The translations under genes were made by a program, and so were the position numbers. Below the pieces are notes generated by a model. It worked only from the letters and a program-made list of their open reading frames with translations. It made no database searches and was not told the origin of the DNA. Below, piece by piece: positions 9,341-16,920 of a DNA stretch of 64,000 bases. Each line of letters starts with the position of its first letter. The stretch's first letter is position 1. The stretch covers positions 1 through 64,000 of the forward strand of contig JBFLYW010000018.1 in NCBI GenBank assembly GCA_040756515.1. The letters run 5' to 3'. Origin of the DNA: DSXH01 sp020724325 (GTDB lineage Bacteria; Bacteroidota; Ignavibacteria; Ignavibacteriales; Melioribacteraceae).

Positions 9341-9648
9341 TACAGAAGTGTTTTATAATTTCTTGCACCATGTAGGATTCGGTGGATAAATATTGTTCTT
9401 TCTTCAATGGTATAGAATACGATATAATTTTGAACAATGATATATCTGTATCCGAGATTTTTGATGTCTTCATCTCTCGGAATTCTTCCGATCATTGGAT
9501 TTTCGGATAAGAGTTCAATGTTCTTTTCAATTTTGTCGGCGATTGAATTTGCTGCAATCGGATTTTCAGCTGCAATAAATGATATTATTTCTGTTAAATC
9601 TTCTTCTGCAATTCGGAGAAGTCTAATTTGATATTTATCTGTTGGCAT
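9340..9648 (-). CDS. RelE/ParE-family toxin, 102 aa
   Basis: Toxin of a type II toxin-antitoxin pair. The N-terminal YQIRLLRIAEEDLTEIISFI, the central helix region NPIAANSIADKIEKNIELL, NPMIGRIPRDED, and the C-terminal strands with YIIVQNYIVFYTIEERTIFIHRILHGARNY match the RelE/ParE plasmid-stabilisation fold. ParE members usually poison gyrase and RelE members cleave mRNA; which applies cannot be read here. ATG 9648 is preferred, with AGGAAT upstream, giving a 14-base overlap with the antitoxin stop. Its TAG stop (9342-9340) overlaps the last base of attC site 3. It is transcribed against the array. Confidence 0.9.
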   Translation of the reverse strand: MPTDKYQIRLLRIAEEDLTEIISFIAAENPIAANSIADKIEKNIELLSENPMIGRIPRDEDIKNLGYRYIIVQNYIVFYTIEERTIFIHRILHGARNYKTLL

Positions 9649-9907
9649 TAATAGAATTCCTAATATCATTCATAACTTGCTTTAGGGTTCTACCTTTTTC
9701 CCCTTCTGCTTTTTGGTTTTGTGCAACAGAAAGTTTGCTAAGCAAGTCAAGTTTTAATTGCAGCTTTGAATAATGCGCCATAGACATAACAACCAAATCT
9801 CCTTCGCCGTTCTTAGTTATAAAAATTGGCTCATTTGAATTGTTCGCAAGTTCTGAAATTTTGTTTGATTTATTTCTCAAATCAGATATTGGTTTAATAA
9901 TTGGCAT
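9635..9907 (-). CDS. Phd/YefM-family antitoxin, 90 aa
   Basis: Antitoxin upstream of the toxin gene. The N-terminus IKPISDLRNKSNKISELAN and EPIFITKNGEGDLVVMSMAHYSKL match the Phd/YefM DNA-binding domain. The C-terminal tail after residue 60 is charged and probably disordered until bound to the toxin. Gene order antitoxin-toxin with overlap is standard for this class. A good promoter with an inverted repeat lies 26 bases upstream, consistent with autorepression by the toxin-antitoxin complex. Such pairs are common integron cargo and are thought to stabilise cassette arrays. Confidence 0.92.
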   Translation of the reverse strand: MPIIKPISDLRNKSNKISELANNSNEPIFITKNGEGDLVVMSMAHYSKLQLKLDLLSKLSVAQNQKAEGEKGRTLKQVMNDIRNSINANR

Positions 9908-9932
9908 TGTATAGGTCTCTTTTTGTTTGTGT

Positions 9933-9963
9933 CAAAATTATATCATTATTCTGATAGATTCAA
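9933..9963 (-). promoter_or_regulatory. Promoter and possible operator of the toxin-antitoxin pair
   Basis: Read on the minus strand, TTG (9963-9961) is followed after 20 bases by TAATTTTG (9940-9933), matching the Bacteroidota-type TTG/TAnnTTTG promoter; TATAAT overlaps it. Between the two elements lies the inverted repeat TATCA-6 bases-TGATA, a candidate binding site for the antitoxin. This makes cassette C independent of the integron promoter. Confidence 0.6.
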
Positions 9964-9977
9964 CAAAAATATAAAAC

Positions 9978-10150
9978 GCAATATAACCTGCAACTCAAAA
10001 CCGACTGCTGAAGCCGGTCGTAGTATTTGCAGTTTAGCTTGGTAGTGTTTAATAAGAGTGTGAAGTAATTAAATAACATAAACGGTAAAACAAAAAATGT
10101 TGGCAGAGTAAACCTTTGACCGCGGCTTAGTTGCAACACCGTATGTACTC
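9978..10150 (+). repeat. attC-like site 4 with degenerate right end
   Basis: GCAATATAAC (9978-9987) is the exact reverse complement of 9331-9340, closing cassette C. The left arm GCAACTC (9990-9996) pairs with the right arm around CGGCTTAGTTGC (10123-10134), again with an unpaired base. The right core reads CCGTATGTAC at 10139-10148 instead of CCGTTATGT, so the crossover triplet GTT has become GTA. The interior differs from sites 2 and 3. The site may be inactive for new insertions on its right side. Confidence 0.7.
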
Positions 10151-10168
10151 TTTAACTATAGAAGTTGG

Positions 10169-10879
10169 ATGAAATACAAAAATTATATTGAACATTATAA
10201 AAACGATGCTGAATTCTACGATTTTTTTAATCTTAGCATCTTTTCTAGACAAGAATATCAACGTCGTTATCAGACAATGTTTAATTTGCATGAAATCAAG
10301 AAAAACGAAAATATATTAGAGGTTGGGTCCGGTGGTAGTCATGCCTTGGAATTCATTAAATCCTCTAAATACTATCCACTAGATATTTCAACTCACAACC
10401 TAAAGAAAATGAAAAATATTTATTCAAGAGTGTTTTTCCCTGTGAGTGGTAATGTTTATAATTTGCCTTTTGAAGCAGACTCTTTTGATTTAATTATTTT
10501 ATCAGAAGTTCTAGAACATTTAGACAATCCAGAAAAAGCACTGCGTCAAATTTATAGAGTGTTGAAAAAAAATGGTTCTTTTGTTATCTCTGTTCCGTAT
10601 AAAGAGGTTTTATCATATCAAATTTGCATACATTGTAATCAAATAACTCCCACAAACGCTCATCTTCATTCATTTGATGAAGATAACTTGGAATCTTTGT
10701 TAAACGAAATTGGTTTTAATATAATCAAAAGAACTAAATGCCTTAACAAAATCTCGAATCGATTATATGTAAATATTTTACTAAAAAGATTACCTTTTAA
10801 GTGCTGGAGATTAATTGACAGACTATTCAATTACATAACCGACAAACCAGCATCGTTGATGTTTTTATGCAACAAATGA
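10169..10879 (+). CDS. SAM-dependent methyltransferase (class I), 236 aa
   Basis: Class I methyltransferase of the Methyltransf_11 type. Motif I is ILEVGSGGSHAL (about residues 49-60), followed by an acidic strand end YPLDIS, FDLIILSEVLEHLDNPEKAL (about 108-127) and the post-motif LKKNGSFVISVPY. A CIHC pair near residue 154 and HLHSFDEDNL follow, as in methyltransferases acting on metabolites or cell-surface precursors. The substrate cannot be read. The gene starts 19 bases after attC site 4. No attC follows, so it is either a last cassette whose attC has decayed or the first chromosomal gene. Confidence 0.75.
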   Translation: MKYKNYIEHYKNDAEFYDFFNLSIFSRQEYQRRYQTMFNLHEIKKNENILEVGSGGSHALEFIKSSKYYPLDISTHNLKKMKNIYSRVFFPVSGNVYNLPFEADSFDLIILSEVLEHLDNPEKALRQIYRVLKKNGSFVISVPYKEVLSYQICIHCNQITPTNAHLHSFDEDNLESLLNEIGFNIIKRTKCLNKISNRLYVNILLKRLPFKCWRLIDRLFNYITDKPASLMFLCNK

Positions 10880-11129
10880 CCATTACGCCTACAACCCACA
10901 ACTGCTAATGAAACTATAGTGCTTTACTGGTGTTCTAGTTCCAAACACTTATATTCTGCTTCACAAAATTCATATTGACGTAAAAGGAATCAATTCGAAC
11001 AAGAATAAACCAATTGCATTCTATACTTTTCTCTAACATTTACTATCTCGCATATAGTATCCAATACCTAAAATCAAAATTCAGTTCCAGTTCTAACGCT
11101 TTTCAATTCCCTTTTAACGAGTAATCTAC

Positions 11130-11137
11130 TATCTTTG
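11130..11137 (+). promoter_or_regulatory. Probable -7 element of the cdd-tdk promoter
   Basis: TATCTTTG matches the Bacteroidota -7 consensus TAnnTTTG. It lies 18 bases upstream of the cdd start, which would give a leader of about 10 bases and explains the lack of a Shine-Dalgarno sequence. No clear upstream TTG is seen at the usual distance. The rest of 10880-11129 holds no gene or repeat I can support. Confidence 0.45.
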
Positions 11138-11154
11138 TACAAAAAAAATGCAGA

Positions 11155-11556
11155 ATGTATTACACTAAAGAACTCGTCCAGAAAGCGATCGAAGCAAAAT
11201 CCAAAGCCCTTCCAACATATTCCAACTTTCATGTAGGTGCTGCAATTATAACAGAGCAAGATAAAATTTATCAAGGAGCAAATATTGAATCTTCATCTTA
11301 CAGTTTAACAATATGTGCTGAAAGAACTGCTGTATTTACTGCAATAGTTGAAGGCGAGAGAAAATTCAAATCAATTGCAGTTGCCGGAGATACTGACGAT
11401 TATTTACCGCCATGCGGTGCTTGCCGGCAAGTATTATCCGATTTATGCGGTAGGGAGCTTGATGTAATTCTTGTAAACAAAAATGGCGAGAACAAGACGT
11501 TAAAGTTAAAAGACCTACTTCCCTATTCATTCGGAGAGGATTTTTTAAAGAAATGA
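11155..11556 (+). CDS. cdd: Cytidine deaminase
   Basis: Deaminates cytidine and deoxycytidine to uridine and deoxyuridine in pyrimidine salvage. The zinc site is complete: C54-A-E56 (ICAERTA), where Glu56 is the proton shuttle, and P-C87-G-A-C90. SNFHVGAA near residue 23 and the substrate motif GANIES are present. At 133 aa it is the normal homotetrameric short form. Its stop overlaps the tdk start (ATGATG), and the next genes also serve nucleoside uptake and breakdown, so this is a salvage gene set. Confidence 0.97.
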   Translation: MYYTKELVQKAIEAKSKALPTYSNFHVGAAIITEQDKIYQGANIESSSYSLTICAERTAVFTAIVEGERKFKSIAVAGDTDDYLPPCGACRQVLSDLCGRELDVILVNKNGENKTLKLKDLLPYSFGEDFLKK

Positions 11557-12125
11557 TGGAATTTCAACCTCACTCTACGCCAAAAAATACCGGATGGATT
11601 GAAGTAATTGCCGGATGTATGTTCAGCGGTAAAACAGAAGAGTTGATCAGACGATTACGCCGTGCTAAAATAGCCAAGCAAAACGTAAAGATTTTCAAGC
11701 CAAAAATTGATAACCGTTATTCTATTGGTGATATTGTTTCGCATAACGAACAATCGATGCCATCAATTCTTGTAGTAAACGCCAAAGAAATTTTAGAGTA
11801 TCTTACAAACACCCAGGTTGTTGGAATTGATGAAGCACAATTTTTCGATATCGGTATTATAGAAGTATGCAATCAGCTTGCAAATCAAGGTAAACGTGTT
11901 ATTGTTGCTGGTTTGGATCAAGACTACAGGGGTGTGCCATTCGAACCTATGCCTCAATTACTTGCTATTGCAGAATATATTACTAAGACTCTTGCCATCT
12001 GCGTCAATTGCGGAAATCCTGCTGATAAAACCCAGCGCAAAATAGTTTCCTCTGAAAGAGTTCTTGTTGGTGCCGCAGATAGTTACGAAGCAAGATGCAG
12101 AAAATGCCACTATATACCAGAATGA
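11553..12125 (+). CDS. tdk: Thymidine kinase (type II)
   Basis: Phosphorylates thymidine to dTMP with ATP. Walker A is GCMFSGKTEE (residues 21-30), the Walker B region is VVGIDEAQFFD with the catalytic Glu in DEAQFF, and the C-terminal lasso carries the structural zinc cysteines CVNC and CRKCH. Length 190 aa is typical for TK1-like enzymes. It overlaps cdd by 4 bases, so the two are translationally coupled. A 108-base gap with no clear terminator separates it from the transporter gene. Confidence 0.97.
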   Translation: MMEFQPHSTPKNTGWIEVIAGCMFSGKTEELIRRLRRAKIAKQNVKIFKPKIDNRYSIGDIVSHNEQSMPSILVVNAKEILEYLTNTQVVGIDEAQFFDIGIIEVCNQLANQGKRVIVAGLDQDYRGVPFEPMPQLLAIAEYITKTLAICVNCGNPADKTQRKIVSSERVLVGAADSYEARCRKCHYIPE

Positions 12126-12233
12126 AGAAAACAGTGTATAGTTCTAAGCGGTCTGTTATGGATTATTGGCTAAGAGTAATATGTGCTACAAAAATAATTA
12201 ATCTAAAAATCATAAAATAAATTCTGGTGACAA

Positions 12234-13586
12234 ATGGATTTCACTTCACTAATACGCGGAATTATTGGAATTATAATCCTGCTTGGAATTGCAATTATAA
12301 TTTCTAATAACAAAAAGAAAATAAATTGGCGATTAGTACTAAGCGGTTTAGCTATTCAGATTACACTGGCAATTTTTATTATAAAAGGCGATCAGCTCGG
12401 TCAATTCTTTGCACCATTGGGCTGGATCAAAGAGTTTTTCCGATTTGTCAGTTCTTTCTTTGTTTTGATTCTAAACTTTACTAGTGAAGGTGCTAAATTC
12501 GTTTTTGGAAATCTTGGTTTAGGTCCCGGTAACGAAGGAAGTTTGGGTGTATTCTTTGCTTTTCAAGTTTTACCTACAATAATTTTCTTTGCAAGTTTAA
12601 TGTCGCTTCTCTATTTCCTTGGAGTGATGCAAAAAATTGTTCAAGGAATGGCTTGGTTTATGGCTAGAATAATGGGAACCAGCGGTGCAGAATCTTTATC
12701 CTGTACTGCTAATATATTTGTCGGGCAAACCGAAGCACCTCTAATGATAAAGCCGTACTTAAAAGGGATGACTCAGAGCGAACTGCTAACCATAATGGTT
12801 GGAGGAATGGCAACTATTGCCGGTGGAGTTATGGCGGCATATATACAGATTTTAGGTACTGCATTTGCACAGGCTAATAATATACCTATCCGCGAGGCGC
12901 AATTACTTTTTGCTACGCATCTATTAGGTGCAAGTGTAATGGCGGCACCGGCAGCTTTATTAATATCAAAAATTATGTATCCGGAAACAAGCGATCCGGA
13001 AACTAAAGGAAAAGTTAAAGTTGCCGTAGAAAAGAATGCTTCTAACGCAATAGAAGCTGCCGCAGTTGGTGCAAGCGATGGTATGACGTTAGCGCTTAAC
13101 GTTGCTGCAATGTTGATTGCATTTATTGCATTGATTGCTCTTGTTAATTATTTCCTTGGATGGATTGGCGACCTGTTCGGATTTAATCAATTGCTTGTAA
13201 CACAATTCGGACATAAATTCAGTTTACAATTAATTTTTGGTTCTGTTCTACAGTTCGTTGCATATGGAATCGGCGTACCCTGGGAAAGCGCATATCATTT
13301 TGGAAGTCTAATCGGTACTAAAGTAGTTCTTAATGAATTTGTTGCTTATCTGGATATGAGCAAGTTAGTAGAATTAAAGCTGCTTGTAGATGAAAAAGCA
13401 ATTTTGATGGCTACTTATGCATTATGCGGATTTGCAAATTTCAGCTCAATTGCAATTCAAATTGGCGGAATTTCTCCACTGGCTCCTAACAGAAGAACAG
13501 ACTTAGCAAAATTAGGAATTCGTGCTGTTGCGGGAGGAACACTTGCAACATTATTAACTGCAACATTAGCCGGAATTTTATTCTAA
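12234..13586 (+). CDS. Concentrative nucleoside transporter (NupC/CNT family)
   Basis: Inner-membrane nucleoside symporter of about 450 aa with many hydrophobic segments, starting with an N-terminal membrane helix (LIRGIIGIIILLGIAI). The CNT signature FVGQTEAPLMIKPYL lies near residues 162-176 and GGMATIAGGVMAAY follows. A hydrophilic loop DPETKGKVKV precedes the second half, which ends GGTLATLLTATLAGILF. It is preceded by a gap of 108 bases and overlaps the next gene in TAATG, coupling import with phosphorolysis. The coupling ion (sodium or proton) is not determinable. Confidence 0.93.
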   Translation: MDFTSLIRGIIGIIILLGIAIIISNNKKKINWRLVLSGLAIQITLAIFIIKGDQLGQFFAPLGWIKEFFRFVSSFFVLILNFTSEGAKFVFGNLGLGPGNEGSLGVFFAFQVLPTIIFFASLMSLLYFLGVMQKIVQGMAWFMARIMGTSGAESLSCTANIFVGQTEAPLMIKPYLKGMTQSELLTIMVGGMATIAGGVMAAYIQILGTAFAQANNIPIREAQLLFATHLLGASVMAAPAALLISKIMYPETSDPETKGKVKVAVEKNASNAIEAAAVGASDGMTLALNVAAMLIAFIALIALVNYFLGWIGDLFGFNQLLVTQFGHKFSLQLIFGSVLQFVAYGIGVPWESAYHFGSLIGTKVVLNEFVAYLDMSKLVELKLLVDEKAILMATYALCGFANFSSIAIQIGGISPLAPNRRTDLAKLGIRAVAGGTLATLLTATLAGILF

Positions 13587-14407
13587 TGGTAAACTTAAAC
13601 GAAAAATACAGACCTATTGTTGAAAAGTTAAAAGAAGAAATTCCGTTTGAACCGGAAATATGCATTATACTTGGCAGCGGGCTTGGAGATTTTGCAAAAA
13701 ATGTTGAAACCATAAAATCATTTTCTACCTCTTCATTACCCGGATATCCAAAATCTACCGTAGAAGGACATCAAGGTTATTTACATTTTTCAAAATACAA
13801 CGACAAAAAATTACTAATTGTTCAGGGAAGAATTCATTTTTACGAAGGATATAAATTATCGGACTGCGTTTTACCTGTTCACCTGGCAGCAAAATTAGAC
13901 TGCAAAAAAATTATTCTTACAAATGCAGCCGGCGGAATTAATTCCAATTTTAAGCCGGGCGACTTAATGTTAATTTCTTCATTTAATGGAATTTCTATTA
14001 AAAAAGAATTAACAGAAGTTCTGGGATTAACCTCTTTGACAAAGCGGATAGATTTTATCGATTTCCCTTCCGGTGAAATAAACGAGATAATTAAAACGGC
14101 TGCAGTTAAAGAAGAGATTACTCTTAGGGAAGGCGTTTACTGGTATACAAAAGGACCCAGCTACGAAACAAAAGCAGAAATTAAAATGATGCAAAAGTCC
14201 GGTGGCGACGCTGTTGGTATGTCCACTTTTCACGAAGCTGTATATGCATTTTTCCTTGGTATGAAAGTAGGCGCAATTTCTTGCATTACAAATTTTGCAG
14301 CCGGACTTTCCCCTACTAAACTTTCGCACGCAGAAGTAATGGACACAGCAGAAAAAGTTAAGTTCGATTTTGAGAGACTAATTAAAAGAATTATCGAATT
14401 TCTTTAA
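13586..14407 (+). CDS. punA: Purine-nucleoside phosphorylase (trimeric PNP class)
   Basis: Cleaves purine nucleosides with phosphate to free base and ribose-1-phosphate. The sequence has ILGSGLGDFA (phosphate-binding, near residue 28), GYPKSTVEGHQG, QGRIHFYEGY, LTNAAGGIN and the late MSTFHEAVYA region, all typical of the trimeric PNP/MTAP family. Length 273 aa is normal. Its start overlaps the transporter stop by one base (TAATG). It ends 41 bases before the convergent rsmE gene; I see no strong terminator hairpin between them. Confidence 0.95.
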   Translation: MVNLNEKYRPIVEKLKEEIPFEPEICIILGSGLGDFAKNVETIKSFSTSSLPGYPKSTVEGHQGYLHFSKYNDKKLLIVQGRIHFYEGYKLSDCVLPVHLAAKLDCKKIILTNAAGGINSNFKPGDLMLISSFNGISIKKELTEVLGLTSLTKRIDFIDFPSGEINEIIKTAAVKEEITLREGVYWYTKGPSYETKAEIKMMQKSGGDAVGMSTFHEAVYAFFLGMKVGAISCITNFAAGLSPTKLSHAEVMDTAEKVKFDFERLIKRIIEFL

Positions 14408-14447
14408 TCTATAATTGATTGCTTTCCTTTCTTATTAGCATTACACT

Positions 14448-15173
14448 CTAAGCCAATTCCATTGCAATTATTCCCGCGGCAGTTACTGCTGCAGTCTCTG
14501 TTCTCAGCCGATTATTAGTAAGTTTTACAAACGAACATTTTTTTGTAATTGCAATTTCTTCATCTGCAAAACCGCCTTCTGGCCCAAACACAAAATAGAT
14601 ATCTTCAACTTTTGAAGAAAAGGCGGGCTCCGCTAAAAATTGATTAAACGGTGTTCTTGCAGATTGTTCAAAGATTACTCTTCTACCGGCAAACAGAGCA
14701 ATATCCGTGACACTCTTAACATAACCTATTGTAGGCAGCCATGCCCTAAGAGATTGTTTCATAGCGGATTTAAGAACTTTATGCCAACGGTCGAGTTTAG
14801 CACCTTTAATTACTGTACGAATAGAATCAAAAATTATAAACCGCGTAATTCCAAGCTCAACACATTTTTCGAGGGCAAATTCTAACCTGTCAAGCGTTCT
14901 TAAACGCGGAATACAGAAAATTATATTCCGGAAATGATTATCGTAACGCCTAACTTCATCTATAGAACAATCAATTTTCGACTTGGTGATAGATGAAATT
15001 CTGCATTTGTAGATGGTTCCTTTTCCGTCTGTTGCATGAATAAGATCATTAACAGAATATCTTAGAACATCTTTAATATGATGTACCTCCTCACCAGAAA
15101 TTGTGAGTTTATCTTTTGAATCAATTTTATCGCAAAGGAATAAGTCGATATTAGAAAGAAAATCCTGTCCCAA
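14448..15173 (-). CDS. rsmE: 16S rRNA m3U1498 methyltransferase RsmE
   Basis: SPOUT-class methyltransferase that modifies U1498 of 16S rRNA. The N-terminal PUA-like domain includes LTISGEEVHHIKDVLRYSV, and the C-terminal knot has YFVFGPEGGFADEEI and LRTETAAVTAAGIIA, the family's SAM-binding signatures. It is 241 aa, as expected. The start at 15173 overlaps the end of the outer-membrane protein gene by 23 bases, so the two are probably in one transcript. Confidence 0.95.
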   Translation of the reverse strand: MGQDFLSNIDLFLCDKIDSKDKLTISGEEVHHIKDVLRYSVNDLIHATDGKGTIYKCRISSITKSKIDCSIDEVRRYDNHFRNIIFCIPRLRTLDRLEFALEKCVELGITRFIIFDSIRTVIKGAKLDRWHKVLKSAMKQSLRAWLPTIGYVKSVTDIALFAGRRVIFEQSARTPFNQFLAEPAFSSKVEDIYFVFGPEGGFADEEIAITKKCSFVKLTNNRLRTETAAVTAAGIIAMELA

Positions 15174-16491
15174 TTAAAATTTCTCCCTTGCCGCTTTTGT
15201 TGAATGCATATTCGAAACGAATTGCATTGTAAGGTAATAATAATAGAGTTAACCCGAAACCACCACCAGTATTAAAATCGCTGAATCTAAACCTTTGATG
15301 ATTATTAAAAACCTGACCTGCGTCTGTAAATGCGGAAAGATAAATACCGATTCTTGCAGAAGTTAACTGCTGAGGAATAAGAGGAAGTTTAATACTTAAA
15401 TCCCATTCTTTAACAATTGGATAGCTAACTTCAAATGAAGCAAGAAGAAAATTATTCCCTTCACTAACATCATTACTGTACCCTCTAACATACTCATTAT
15501 AACCAAGGAAAGAATAATCGTATAATGGAATAGTAGAACCGAAGGTATGTCTTAATGCAAACCGCCATCGTGCAGAAAAATCTTTAATGATTGTTCGGTA
15601 TTCTCTGAAATCGAACTGAAAAATATTATAACTAATATTTGAGATCCCGAAACCTTTGTGCCGCAGCATAGCGGAAGCAAAGATTCCGTATTGTGAAAAT
15701 TGTTTTAAGTCGCGTGAGTCGTAAGTATATCCGAGTGTAAATGATACAACTCTGTCAATTCTCTTACCGGAAGCAGTAATCCTTTGAATCGGCTTTTCAG
15801 GACCTTCTACATAGTTGAAACCGATACCAGAATAGAACTCGTTAAATAGATCGAGGCGTTTGAATAAAATGACCTCTGTAGAATAAAATTTATAATCAAA
15901 ATCATTTCCAAAAAGGTTTTTAGCAGCAGTACTTTTATTACTAAGTTTAAGAAAAGAAAGACCCAATCCTAAACCCAAATTTCGTTTATAATCTAAAGCG
16001 GGATTTTGATAAACAAGTGCAAAGAAAGGATCGTAACCCAAACTTAAAATTGTTCTAAGGTGTTCATTCTTTCCCCTGAAATTCTTAAAAGAAAAATTAA
16101 TTCCATAGGAAAGTTTTTTCATTGAACCATTCTGCCTTCGTATAAAAGGAATTGGATAGATATACCAGCTTTCTTTAAGTTCTATCCTGATAATATTTTT
16201 ATTGGAAATGATTTCTGGATAAATCTCTACTTTAGTAAATAGGCGAAGACTAAAGACTCTTTCCTTGTTATATTGAAGAACAGCAGTATTAACAAAATCG
16301 CCAGTGCTAAAAGTTAACTCTCTAAGTATTATGAAATCTTCAGTTATATCGTTACCCGAAATTGAAATTGAATCCACACGTAAGGTCTGTTCCTGAACAA
16401 GGAGCGAATCGGGTATAGCTTCAGTATTTTCTAGAAATAGAAATAAAAAACTGATTGCAATGAAACTGATTTTTACAGAGGTCAATTTCAT
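15151..16491 (-). CDS. Omp85/BamA-TamA superfamily outer-membrane protein, 446 aa
   Basis: The preferred start at 16491 gives a signal peptide (MKLTSVKISFIAISFLFLFL, then ENTEA). One POTRA-like domain follows (VDSISISGNDITEDFIILRELTF ending about residue 110, in part). The rest is alternating beta-strand sequence, with repeated aromatic-ended strands and GFGLTLLLLPYNAIRFEYAF, and the protein ends in Phe, typical of an outer-membrane barrel. With one POTRA it is shorter than BamA, so it is more like a TamA/FhaC-type or D15-like protein. Its cargo is unknown. Confidence 0.8.
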   Translation of the reverse strand: MKLTSVKISFIAISFLFLFLENTEAIPDSLLVQEQTLRVDSISISGNDITEDFIILRELTFSTGDFVNTAVLQYNKERVFSLRLFTKVEIYPEIISNKNIIRIELKESWYIYPIPFIRRQNGSMKKLSYGINFSFKNFRGKNEHLRTILSLGYDPFFALVYQNPALDYKRNLGLGLGLSFLKLSNKSTAAKNLFGNDFDYKFYSTEVILFKRLDLFNEFYSGIGFNYVEGPEKPIQRITASGKRIDRVVSFTLGYTYDSRDLKQFSQYGIFASAMLRHKGFGISNISYNIFQFDFREYRTIIKDFSARWRFALRHTFGSTIPLYDYSFLGYNEYVRGYSNDVSEGNNFLLASFEVSYPIVKEWDLSIKLPLIPQQLTSARIGIYLSAFTDAGQVFNNHQRFRFSDFNTGGGFGLTLLLLPYNAIRFEYAFNKSGKGEILIGTGFSF

Positions 16492-16508
16492 ATCAACCAG
16501 ATTCTTTA

Positions 16509-16919
16509 TTATTTTATTATGGATTTGCAAAGATTGTACTGAATAAAAATACATTCATCCTGAATTGCAATAATTCCCTTTTCGATTACAGGTTTAACCG
16601 CCAAATCATTCCTAATTCCCTGTTGAAGCCACAATACTTTTGGATTTTTAGCAAGGACTTCATCAATTACATCTGGAATATCCACAGACTTTCTAAATAC
16701 ATTTATAATATCGATGTTATGTGGAATATCCGAAATGGATTTATAAACCTTAATTCCATCTGCATCTTCATCTCCAAAATCCGGATTAACACCAACAACA
16801 TCATAAGCAGAATCGACAAGAAACGAAGCAATTCTGCGGCTTATTTTATTTGGGTCGCGTGATAAGCCGACCACCGCAATTGTTTTTGAATTACTTAATA
16901 TTTCGCAAATGTTTTGCAA
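16509..16919 (-). CDS. CoA-binding domain protein, 136 aa
   Basis: A single Rossmann-type CoA_binding_2 domain, the YccU-like family. Visible elements are TIAVVGLSRDPNKISRR near residues 13-29, YDVVGVNPDFGDE, the KVYKSISDIPHNIDIINVFR strand-helix unit, and VLWLQQGIRND, ending with an acidic strand before the C-terminus. Such proteins bind CoA in structures but have no agreed role. The start is 1 base after the gcvP stop, so the two are co-transcribed. Confidence 0.88.
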   Translation of the reverse strand: MQNICEILSNSKTIAVVGLSRDPNKISRRIASFLVDSAYDVVGVNPDFGDEDADGIKVYKSISDIPHNIDIINVFRKSVDIPDVIDEVLAKNPKVLWLQQGIRNDLAVKPVIEKGIIAIQDECIFIQYNLCKSIIK

Positions 16920-16920
16920 A

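Larger units (their letters stand above)
1..10150 (+). mobile_element. Integron cassette array (distal part, four attC-like sites)
   Basis: Four related AT-rich segments of about 170-195 bp (1-177, 953-1147, 9148-9340, 9978-10150) separate short gene groups. Each of the three complete cassettes shows the integron hallmark: the bases just after the GTT of the left site are the reverse complement of the bases starting the next site. The pairs are 168-178 with 953-963, 1139-1147 with 9148-9156, and 9331-9340 with 9978-9987. The inner stems also pair apart from an unpaired base. Orientation places the integrase and attI to the left, outside the window. No integrase is seen, so the platform itself is inferred. 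Confidence 0.82.

Noticed and set aside
10885..10912. Possible fifth attC (ACGCCTACAACCCACAACTGC) after the methyltransferase
   Set aside because: It does not match the reverse complement of the presumed cassette start (TATGTACTC at 10142-10150), and no right half with paired arms follows.
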